Origin: Apostichopus japonicus
Lineage: Eukaryota; Echinodermata; Holothuroidea; Aspidochirotida; Stichopodidae
Assembly (NCBI RefSeq): GCF_037975245.1
Contig: NC_092565.1
Span: 14,723,499-14,787,498 of the forward strand
Direction: 5' to 3'
Length of the DNA: 64,000 nt
In this document: positions 47,530-59,600 of the stretch, in pieces
How the letters are laid out: every line of letters begins with the position of its first letter
How positions within the stretch are numbered: position 1 is the stretch's first letter
Made by a program: the position numbers and the translations under genes
Notes under the pieces: generated by a model
What the model saw: only the letters and a program-made list of their open reading frames with translations
Database searches by the model: none
What the model was told of the DNA's origin: nothing

Positions 47530-49815
47530 CGCAAACGGATCGAACTATATAAGGTTTTGGCCTGAAGATACATGAACCCTGTGTCCATTGCATCATCCAG
47601 TGGGTGTGATTATTTTGAACCAGGGCACTTTCAGTCACAGACCAATCATTGTGTGACTGACTTGTGACACCTTTCTGTAAGAAAAATGTTCACATTTTGG
47701 GGTTTTATAAGTATAGAATAAAACATATGGAAATATGTTTTTATGTTTTCCAAATCAAAGGTGATTGCAGTTTTGTTAAAACATGAATTTAATTTCGTAT
47801 TATATTCATAGATTTCTTTAATTTGTCAAACTGCTTTCCTTAAAAGCAGATATAGAGATATCAAAATTGCTGTGCTTGAAAATTTACAAAATGCATGTTG
47901 AATAATGCTTCATGGTTATCATGTACATACAAGCAGTATTGCACAGTTTGATTTTAAATAAATTTTAAAAAAACGTAATTGCTTTAATGTAAGTCATACA
48001 ATGCAGATCCATTGTCTCAATAAACTATAAAAACTATCAGAAGAATGTGTTTGCAGTATTTCTTTTGTTTTTTCTGTGGAATTGTGGTTTGCTCAGGGTC
48101 AGGGTAGAAGAGTAATAGGTTGTCTTTACTTCAGTTTGGAAGTTAGATTATTGCCTTATAGTGATTCTGTGGACTTGAACTACTGAGGTACAACTAATGG
48201 AGCCAGAAATATATATATATATTTTATAAAGTTGTTTATTGTTTCAATATTGCATGATATGGGGATTTCCATGGTATTTTCAAGTTAAGCAACAGCTTTT
48301 TTGATAAAAATTCCACAAAACACATTATTGTTGTGTCAACCATATTTGATACTATTGGCAGACAATTATGACACCTCCAGGACCCTGTACCCATCCCCTT
48401 ACCCTATCTCCCCCCTCCCTCTCAAAACAAAACTGGTTGTGATGTGTAAGAGCTAGGTGGGGCAGGTTTGGGTGGATGGACATTAATGGAGAGTTGAAGG
48501 ATCTGTGGAGTGCTAATCAAATTTACAGTGGATCAATGGAGAAGGTTGCAAATGTGGACAGTACCAAATATCTCTATTACCATAGTTGTCCCTCTCATCC
48601 TCCCCCCCCCCCCCTCCTTCACCAGTTGGTCCTCATGTTCAGTGCAGTTCTCCACCAATTATCCACTTGGAACTGCAGCTTGCCTTTAAGAAACTACAGT
48701 TCTTAGAAAGTTGTTTATTTGCATAAGTTCATAACAAAGCTGTCACTCAAATCCCAAAAAATAAGAGATAACTAATAGGCCCTACCGCCGGAAATCCGTT
48801 GTACTTACGAGTAGTTAGACAGGAATCATACCTAATTCGCATAAAATAAATACTACTTTTCACTAAGTACTGTATGAAACAAAACAAACTTAAAATCAAC
48901 TTTAAGAGCAGAATAAATGACGAATTTCAACTATCAAATTGTAAATTCGGCATTTTAAAGTTTTTTTCGTTAATGTATCACTTTCCTGTCATAAAAGTCG
49001 AAATATGGAAATTTTATGTCGAAATTTCCACCTTTAAAGAAAAATTGTTGAGATTAAATGTCACACAGTAGAGCTTCCGAATTTCCATAAAAGCCACATG
49101 TGACGGATTTACAGTGAGACCGACCTTTGTTTTCTTTTGTCTTTTTTTGTTTGTTTTTTGTATCACGGTGGTATTTCAAATCTCGTCATGTGCAAAAAGC
49201 TTCAACCGATGACATATAAAGTGAAGGAGATTTACATGCGGCTCAGCTGTGGACTTCTTTCATGACTGATACAAGACTATAGAAACACTGAATTAAGCTG
49301 CAAAACTCTTTCTCAAACCACTATGTACAGTATTACATTTGTTGCAGACATCCCATTTTTGTGATGTTAGAATGTTAAAACGACTGCTCTTTGACTATGG
49401 AACGTCTTGTAAAATCGTCAGACCTCGAGCATTAATTTTCTTGTGGGGCATTTCCAAATTTATACCTTTGGGGGTTGGCAGATCCGCTTTCTGAAACTAT
49501 TTTTTTCTTATTTCAATTACCATGTACCTTTGAAACCACCGTATGTGCGTGATGGATATTAAGATAAACATTTCTGAAAGAGAAATACCTTAATTGTATC
49601 GGACCTTCGATGACTAAATTACTACACAGAAATTAATACATTTCTGTGGTATACTAACAGACCATCGAATATACATAATCAGTGCTATGCAAGTTGAATG
49701 TTTCCCCGCGGGGGCATATAACTAAGTGAGCTCACCGTCTCCTTGAGGCTTTGTGGGTGGTTTCAATCGGAAGGTGATATATAAACCAGGAAGCGAAGCC
49801 GCTGGTACACAAGCC
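47530..49815. other. Intergenic region before DBNL
   Basis: No gene is seen. A C run lies at about 48602-48614. Immediately upstream of the DBNL start, a TATATAAA lies at 49778-49785, but it is only 31-38 bp before the ATG, so its role as a TATA box is doubtful. Confidence 0.5.
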
Positions 49816-52471
49816 ATGGCTAAATTCGTCAAAAACCGAGATGCAATCACGAAAGCGTGGAAGGATGTGTGCGATGCCTCTTCAGACATAAAATGGTAAA
49901 CTATTTTGTTTTATTATGACTGTCAGACTTGTTTCCACTCGACGAAGTAACCAAGTCACTAGTAAGACTACAGTTAGGCTACTATAGTTAATCCGCTAGT
50001 CCCTGCGTTTCATTGTACTCCGCTACACTATAGCCTACTTATCCCTTTGACTAGCCTACACACTCAATACTACACTTCCGGGTGTTTACTTTCACGCTTA
50101 AACTTTAAGACTGATACATATTAAGGAACAACATGAAATTGTCTCCTCTGAATGGAAATACATGACCTGAGGCAAAGAAAATTTGAAAAGATGTACATTT
50201 TAGGCCCCTGGATTGCTACTAGGCTATTTAGGCCTAAGCCAATATTTGGGTTACGGTAGACCTGCACTGATAATGTTAATGTTGCTAACAGCCGACAAAA
50301 TTAACCTTTCGGAGAGAAGCAATGCTTAAAAGTAGTCATAGGGAATATTACACTAGTTCCCTGGGAAACTTTGGTGGCGAACTGTAGAACGTAATCTTAA
50401 AAAAAGCATGCAATCAGCTACTTATATTTTGTAATAAATGAGCGTTTTTTGTTTTGTCACAGGGCCATATTTGGATATGAAGGGAAAACTGATGAAGTAA
50501 AAGTTGTTGAGACTGGAGGTAGGTGCTTAAATATATACACTGGCCCACTGAAACTGCTGTACTACACTGGCCCACTGAAACTGCTGTACTACATTGGCCC
50601 ACTTGAAACTGCTGTACTACAATGGCACACTGAAACCTGCTATACCCCACTGACTCCCTGTGTTTTCTACTCTTCCACTGATACATGCTGAACTTCACAA
50701 AAACCTGTTGTATCCCACTGGCCTACAGTATCCCACTGAAACCTGTTGTACCTCAATAGCCTATTGAAGCCTACTGACCCTCGGAAACATTGGAAGTTTC
50801 CCGTGAAACATACTTTTCCTCTCAGGTCTATTGTAAACCAGATTCAGTACTAGTATTAACTTCAAGGTTTCAACATCATGTTTAGTATTGTCAGTGTAAA
50901 AGCTGAGTAATGGGTGGAGAAGGTGCAATCATTATCAAACATTCCAGTTGTGACTGTATAACATACTCATGTTATTAGAAATGCCATCAGTCATCATGCA
51001 CTGTCCACTTTAATCACTTTTACATTTTGTTCCATTTGGTCCTTGATAAACTAAGATCAATAAGTTGAGTTTGGTTCCCTCAACCAAGCTGTTCAAAACT
51101 GATGGAATACAGGAAATCGTTTACAGTTTATTGATAAACGTTGATCTTTAGTGAATATAAGACCCTGCTAAAATGAATGTTCATATCAAGAACTGATTTC
51201 AATATACTTACCGGGTATTTTAAGATACCCAGGGGGTGGTTACGTCCTATGGCAGGGCTTAAACATTGCTTTCATCGTATACATAATAACTGATACCTAT
51301 CATGGGTGCTTTAAGCGGTACATAGTACAAATCATTTTGCTTTGCCACTTAAATTACAAGCATCTTGCACACCAAAAAACAGTAAATTCGAAAATGTTTC
51401 ATCTCATCATTTCTGGTCTAACCTTCCTTCATCTTCATTGTTTTCTTTGTAGATGGAGATCTTGAGGAGATGGCAGAGGAGTTGAGCAGCAGTAAAGTCC
51501 AATATGCTTTCTGTCAAGTTGTAGATCCAAACACAAATCTTTTCAAATTAGTTTTAATTAATTGGGTAAGAGATATTATAAATTTATAAGATGAAATAAT
51601 AGAAATATGTTTGTTGTCTGATCAAGACCTTATTTTGAGCTGCATTTTACACTCATTCTGACTAAGATATTCATGTTGCTACAAACCATCAACTTTTTTC
51701 ATTTAACAGAAATATTATCAATTCTCTATGCTGGAACGGAACCACTTTGTAAAGAATTTTAGTATACTTTAAAGGTAATGTTTTCATGATACAGTTTTTT
51801 TTTAAATTTCTTCCCACTAGATTGGTGAGGCATGTCCGGAAGCTAGAAAGGGATTGTGTTCTCGTCATTTTCCAGATGTAGCCAGAATACTAAGGGTGAG
51901 TGAGGTCAAGTTAGCTTGACCTTTTTTGACATGCCAGAAATTTGGCAGTTGTTTTGCATATTGTTTATATGTACGATAAAAGAAAAATCTTACCCTAAGC
52001 AAGAGTTTTAGAACAAACAATATATGTTTTAGCCATTAGTAATTGTTGCTTCCTTTCATAGAGCTCTAAGGGACTGCTCAGACTGTGAGGGCCAGCTCAA
52101 ACCCTGCACTTTCACTGTGGTCAAAGGATCTCAACTTTGGAGTATAAGTCAAATTTGTATTTGTGTTTTCACATACTTTGAAATAACTAAAAACTGTTGT
52201 AAACTCAGCAGGTGGTGATCAATTATGTATATTTCCTTTTGATTCTTTACAGGGAGCTCATGTGACCATTAACGCACGTTCTGAAGATGATGTCGAGGAA
52301 AGTTTCATCCTCGATAAAGTGTCAAAGTCCTCTGGCTCTAATTACAGCTTCCACAAGGAGAAAGCTGTACCTTTGGAAGAACCCAAACCAGTTAGTTCCG
52401 TTTATAAGAGGACGATGGCTGCCGCTGAAATCAAGGGCAAGAACAGAGATGAATTCTGGGACAAGTTGGAG
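49816..52471 (+). CDS. DBNL: DBNL exons 1-5: ADF-H actin-binding domain and linker
   Basis: Residues 1-181. [19 protein letters not shown] is a typical drebrin/Abp1 ADF-H start. It is followed by [19 protein letters not shown], then [39 protein letters not shown] and [20 protein letters not shown], all family-conserved. Exon 5 continues into the linker, ending [20 protein letters not shown]. Confidence 0.95.
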
Positions 52472-53627
52472 GTAAAAATCAATAAAGCATCGCTAAGAAT
52501 TGTTCCTCTTGTTGTTGATGGAATATGGTGAACATATTCTTTAGTTCTTCAAATTTACAAAAGCTTGCTATATTAATACTGGCATATATGCTCTCATTAT
52601 TAGAAAACAGCACCAGGTGTATGCAAACTGCTTATCTAATATTCTAATCATCTTTGCTGTACTATAGGGTTTAGTTGGTTAAATTTTAAACATCCTCTTA
52701 TACAGAATAAGGAGTGTGCCTGATGAAAGTAACCAAATAACATCAAACTTTAATCTTGGGATACTGTTTTTGTTTTCTGCTGTGAGTATAGGTAAAGTTA
52801 CTAAAATATTAAATGTGCTCAGCTCAATAACTTATTTGAGATCAAACCCCCAAAAATGGAGAAATCTGGTTAATACGATTAGGAAAGGTTTCCTTACTTA
52901 GTTATGTATACAGCGATGCCTAATGAAGCCCTGTGCCTCTGACAGCCTTCATTTTTCTATTTGTCAGCAAGAGCAAAAGTCTAGTCAAGTCCAAGAGAGG
53001 CAGATGCGAGAGGAAGAAGCGAGAGCGGTCGAGCAGGAGCGGAGGCAACGAGAAGAGCAGGAAGCTATTAAGAGGGAGAGAGAATTACAGGAAAAGAGCA
53101 GAATCATCAGCGAGAAAGAGTAAGTCATTAGCAGTGGCGTAGCGTCCATACAGTCAGAGGGGCGGATGCCCCCTGACGGACTCAAATGGACTGCTGGCGC
53201 CCTTTTCAGCTTTTTACCACTTTTTACTTATTCGCTTTTATTGACTTTTTTATTGCGCTCTCAAATACCTATTGACATTTGTCACATTTTGTTGGTGTAA
53301 TTTTCTGACCAAATGGCGATGACACCTATTTATTCTTCGTTTATCTACAAATTAGCAAGGCCTGGAAAGGGTAATTTCCGGCGATCTAGGGAGTATCTTT
53401 GCTCAAAAAAATTCTGTACGCTCTGCGCCAACCTGTGGTGGCACTCCGCTTAGATAGAGTCAAAAGCGCCCCTACAGACCATGCTCGCCCCCCCCCTGAC
53501 CATTCTCGCCACCCCTAGCTCCGCCACTGGTCATTAGCTTTCTATTTCCTCGCTCTTCTAGTTTCATAATTTTTGGTTCCTTGCTTTTTGCAAAGCAAGG
53601 AACCTATGCGTTCAACTTGGCGTGTGT

Positions 53628-53666
<39 letters not shown>

Positions 53667-56600
53667 TATGTGTGTGTGTGTGTATGTGACGTTTGGCTTG
53701 TGTACACGATATCTCAATAAGGAAATGATGTATCATGATGAAACTTGTTGGGTGGATAGCCCATAGTAAGAGGAAGATCCCTATTGTTTTTGGTGCCCGC
53801 AAAGGTCACCAAAGGTCAGTTAGATGCCAAAAACCAATATATTAAAAACAGCAATAACTCCCATTGACAGGGTCCGACATGGTTGATATTTTGGGAGTAG
53901 TTGTGAATGGGGTAAGGCATCGTTTCCAAACTTAACGGTAATGTGAACGAAGGTCAACAAAGGTCAATTAATGATAAAAAACTAGTATTTTTGCGATAAC
54001 TTGAGAACGAAATGTCCGTTAGGGTTGGGAGTTGCTTCAATGTAATCCAATTGTCGACCCGCACCTGGGTGACCCTTGACCTCAATTTGACCTTTGGTGA
54101 CCTTTACGTGTTTTTGGGGATTTTTACAGTTTTGATGCTATTTTCAGATGTCAAAGGTACCTTCTGAACATAAATGTCAATAGGTTGACCCCGTGTGACC
54201 TTTATGTGCGAAGTTATATGGGGTCAAAGTTTTTCGGTCGGAGTTAGGATGGTTGTACAGACTTGTCGTTTTGTTTTTTGGAATCAGGAGATTAAACTAC
54301 ATCTGAAACCAAGGTCAAAAGGTCAAAGGTCACATTAGAAAAAATGTGCTTATTTTGGGAGGAAACGAGCAAAAAAGAAAATGTTTGGTTTTGATGCTAG
54401 ATTTGGATACCAAAGGTACCTTCCGATCAAAAATGTCAATGGGTTGACACCCGTGTGACCTTCGTGTGCGAAGTTATACGAGGTCAAAGTTAATTTTCAG
54501 ACATTTAATGCAATAACTCCCAGTTCCAAGGTGTGACGTGGTTGATATTTTTGGACAAGTTGCAAATGGTATAGGGGAATATTTTCAAACTTAACGGTCA
54601 TGTGATCCGAGGTCACCAAAGGTCAATTAATGTTAAAAAACTAGTATTTTGGGAGGAGAAAATGGGCAAAGAAAAAAATGTTTGAATTTGTATAGTTTGA
54701 TGCTCTATTTAGGTCTCACCGATCAAAAATGTCAATAAGTTGACCCAAGGTGACCTTTGTATGTTAAGTTATATGAGGTCAAAGTTAATTTTCAGACATT
54801 TAGTGTAATAACTCCCAGTGCCAAGGTATTACACGGTTGATATTTTGGGACAAGTTGCAAATGGTATAGGGGAATATTTTCAAAATTAACGGTCATGTGA
54901 TCCGAGGTCACTAAAGGTCAATTAATGATAAAAAACTAGTATTTTTGCGATAACTTGAGAACAAATTGTCCGTTAGGGTTGGGAGTTGCTTCAATGTAAT
55001 CCAATTGTCGACCCGCATCTGGGTGACCCTTGACCTACATTTGACCTCTGGTGACCTCTGCTGACCTTTTTGTGTTTTGTGGATTTTAACAGTTTCGATG
55101 CTATTTTCAGATGTTAAAGGTACCTTCTGATCATAAATGTCAATGGGTTGACCCCCGTGTGACCTTTGTGTGCGAAGTTATACGAGGTCAAAGTTAATTT
55201 TCAGACATTTTATGCAATGACTCCCAGTTCCAAGGTGTGACACGGTTGATATTGTTGGAGTAGTTGCAAATGGTATAGGGTAATATTTTCAAACTTAACG
55301 GTCATGTGATCCAAGGTCACCAAAGGTCAATTAATGATAAAAAACTAGTATTTTTGCGATAACTTGAGAACGAATTGTCAGTTAGGGTTGGGAGTTGCTT
55401 CTACGTAATCCAATCGTCCACCCACATCTGGGTGACCCTTGACCTCAATTTGACCTCTGGTGACCTTTTCGTGTTTTGGGGATTTTTACAGTTTCGATGC
55501 TATTTTCAGATGTTAAAGGTACCTTCTGATCATAAATGTCAATAGGTTGACCCCTGGATGAGCTTTGTGTGTGAAGTTATAGGAGGTCAAAGTTAATTTT
55601 CAGACATTTCATGCAATAACTCCCAGTGCCAAGGTGTGACAAGGTTGATTTTTTTGGACAAGTTGCGAATGGTATAGGGGAATATTTTCAAACTTAGCGG
55701 TCATGTGATCCAAGGTCACCAAAGGTCAGCTAATGTTAAAAAAACTAGTATTTTAGGGGGAGAAAATGGGCAAAGAAAACATGTTTGAATTTTTACAGTT
55801 TTGATGCTCCGTTTAGGTCTCACCGATCAAAAATGTCAATTGGTTGACCTACGGGTGACCTTTGTGTGTGAAGTTATGTATACAAGTTCAAAGTTAATTT
55901 TCAGACATTTAATGCAATTAAATTCCAATGCCAAGGTGTGACACGGTTGATAATATGGGACAAGTTGTGAATGGGGTGTTGGAACATTTTCAAACTTAAA
56001 GATCATGTCATCTGTGGTCACGAATGTTATCATATCTGTTGACCCGCTTGTAGGTGACCTTATACTTCTTACATTTTCGACGCCATATTTAGATCTCAAA
56101 AGTGCCTTTTGATCAAAAATCCGATCACATTTTGTGATCACAAAAGTGTTGGCTATATAGTGTTGGTTACTTTATGCGTACATGTAGGACCACAATTACT
56201 TGGACTATTTAAGCCCAATCTTGCTTGATAATATTATGTGTATTGTCATATACCCCAAGCAAGGAACCACAGTGCCCTTGGGCTCTTGTTGAGAGATTTT
56301 GTTGTTGCTAAGAGCTGCTACTGTAGTGTGGTTATCACAGTGTCAGTAGAGGTTTTGACACTTATTTGCCTTAGGTAAAGTTTACACAAATGTCATAGCT
56401 GGTCAGGTCATGGGGCGTGGGGGGGGGCTTCATTGTCAGATGCAGCAGTAGGGGATGGTCTTTCTTTGAATTTGGAATTCTTAGAATCTTAATGTAAGCA
56501 TACTGCCATGTTTAACTCTGGCCCCTGGTCATGTAGAAATAGGCTGCACTAGTTTAGGTAATCACTCAGAGAAGATATGCATGCAGTCAATGGCTTGGTA

Positions 56601-59600
56601 CAAAATTCAAGTGCAGAAGGTGTGTAATTGCAAGTGGATAATTTCTGCTGTTCCAGCTATATGCCAAATATTTGGGATATTAACTGCTTATCATCAAATG
56701 GAATTTGAAACAGACTTAAGGTGTTTGATAGTTACAGATTCCTGCAGCAACACATTTCTAAACCTCTGCCTGTGATGGAATCCATGCAATGGAACACTGA
56801 AAATTAGGTGGTTGATTACCACATTGACTCCTAGTGTAAAGTATGTAGGTTGGACGTGTGGTGTGTTAGTCTCTGTATGTGGATGCACATGTTCACATAC
56901 AAATAGTTCCCTCTGAGCTTTATGCTGGTACGGACACTCGATCTATTAATTTATTGATGAGAATGAAACTGACATGGTTTCCCACAAACTTTAAAACACG
57001 ATTTATGACTAGCAGGCAATGTCATAATTTATGTCATCTCCTGTCTAGTACTAGATGTGTCCAGGCCTGACAAAAGGGTGGGTCAGTGGGCTACAGGTCT
57101 GGGTCAGTTAGGGGGTGTGAGACAATTGGGGCCAAGGAGAGTATGTGATAGAGAAGTGTATATTCTCATTTTTTACTGATTTCACTGTGAATCTTCGTTG
57201 AAACCTGCAAGAACCAAATACCAGCGATGTGTTATTTGTTTGTATTCTCTGAAGAGCTGTCGCTGAAATAACTAGCAATAATTAATTGGTTTTGCATTTT
57301 CTTTTACCTTCAGGAGACAACTAGAAGCAGAAGCAGAGGAAAGGGCAGCTGCTGACAGAGCTAGATTTGTAAGTATTAATCAGCCAGTTTGGGGTGGGGG
57401 GTGGGGGCAGCTAGTTTAGGTACGGGGTGGGGGAGGGATGGGGGAAGATGAGGTATCAGGGGAGGGATAATAACAGTGGGAATGTTTGTTTGAGTAAGAG
57501 CACCTGAATTTTGGATTTTGGTTTGACTACTGTAGACTCAAAAACCATGGGCGTTTGCAGTGATAGGTAAAATATAATATATAATTACATGCACAAATTC
57601 TTTGCTTTTATGCATACATGTGCTTATAATGTTAGAAGTTTGGGATTAGTATCTTCTGGGAAAAGATTCAAGTTGCATCATTGACTTGTTGGTACTTAAG
57701 GTTTATTTGATGAGAAAATGTAGGATTTTTGCAGATTGATCAGGTGAATTCTTATTTCCAATAATATTTAACCTTCGGGGAAACTGTGCACAGAAAACAA
57801 GAATACTACAAAACAGTATGAAACTTACATCCTTGTCTGTGTAATACAACAAGATGTGTTCAGTAGCTACTATGTTTAGTGACTAATTCTATCGGTTTAC
57901 TATGTTTAGTGACTCATTCTATCGGTTTACTATGTAAATAGTGACTCATTCTATCGGATTTTGTATCGGTTGATTTAGTTTTAAATCATGAAAACTCATA
58001 ATCATAAATTCATAACCTATTCCCTTTATGCTTTAAGGTTATGATTTACAGCTCATAAAGTTAAGATTTGAAGAACAGAGAATTCAGAAGTTGTATAATT
58101 GAATTTCGGAGTGAAACTTCAGGTGCTTTTTATGCTCTCTCCTAATGATTGTTAAAAACCAAAGATGCAAATAGGAAAACATAAAGTTTTGTCTGGTATA
58201 ATGAATTGTTACTCTACGATTTCCTTCAAGGGCTTTGCTCACCCCTCTCTTGTCCTCTAGACAATATTCTGCACCCTTCTTTGCCGTGATCTAAATCTGG
58301 TGTATGAAGTTAGGCTTTGAAATCTGTCGATTGAAACCTTGTCTTTTGTTTTCAGTTTAGCGTTCAGTCTTATATTCTGCGCCAGTGAAGAAGGTCTTGC
58401 ATATTGGTTCACATGTTTTACATTAAGAGTGCCCAATAATTTTCACAAGAAGAAATGGAGATTCTCTTATTTGTGTTGTTTGAAGTTCATGTTTACTTCT
58501 ACAAGTAGCTTTTCTTTTAAACATGAACCAACTATCAAACTCCTTAGTTACTAATCTGATATGAAATAGTTTCTTTTATAATATTAAAAGGTAAATCATG
58601 GAAGACTACCCCAAGGAAGCTTTCATTTCTTTAGCTTTGCTTTGAAGTCGTCAATCTTCTTTTATTTGATAACTCAAGTATTTTGATATGGGATTGGATT
58701 CTCCGGTAGCGTCAGCCTAAGGGCGCAGAATACAGATCTTGGCCCCGATTGGGGGGGGGGGGGGTGGATCAAGAGTTAGGCTATGAATCCTTTAAAATTA
58801 AAGATTGATGGCTCCAAATCAATGTTGCTAATTTTAAGTTGAATCATGTGTAGAAATGATACAGCCTATAAAGATAATAAAAAATCTTGAGACCGTTCTA
58901 ATTTGTGATATTCCAGATTCTGACCAAAGTCTCTGTGGCCTTCAGAATGTTGAGGGAGACTACTATGATGTGATATTATGAAATAACAAGATATGCCCAC
59001 CCTCAAAATACAAGTACTATTAATTACCATATTGCTTAAAAAAAAAAATTTAAAAAGGGGGGATTCACCAGTGAAATGAAGCTATTCCAAATAAGCTCTG
59101 TCTATATGCATGCCAAACACGGGTGGTTTAATAAAAATTTAGTTTTCCAGAAGGATTAAATGTAGGTAATGCAAAATACGAGTAATTAACTTGGGACTTT
59201 TCTAGAGAAGCTATAAGGGGCTTTGAGCAGTTAAATTCAATAAATTCCAGACTGGTACGTGACACTAGCAAGAAGTTAGTTGAAGGGTTCAGATTATCCA
59301 CTCCCTGTAGGCTAGTATCAGAAGTCACTTCAGCATAGCGTAGAAAGTATAGAATTTATTAGTACTTGGTACGTTAGGAATTGTCCTGGGAGGAAAGCAA
59401 CATGGTGTACTCAGTGTGACTTTTGCTTGAGACTGATGTTGTAAGATAACACAGATGTGTGATAAACACTTAATCTGCTTTTGCATTACTCATGGGTGTG
59501 GTAGAATTGTGACATGTTGTTTGATACTTTTATGTTCTCACTTTTTGGTTTTTGATTTTTGTAATAGGAAAAGTCAGAAGCAGATGTTGATACAAGTTCA

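Noticed and set aside
49778-49785. TATATAAA as the DBNL TATA box
   Set aside because: It is only 31-38 bp before the ATG, which would leave almost no 5' UTR. The real start site may be further upstream.
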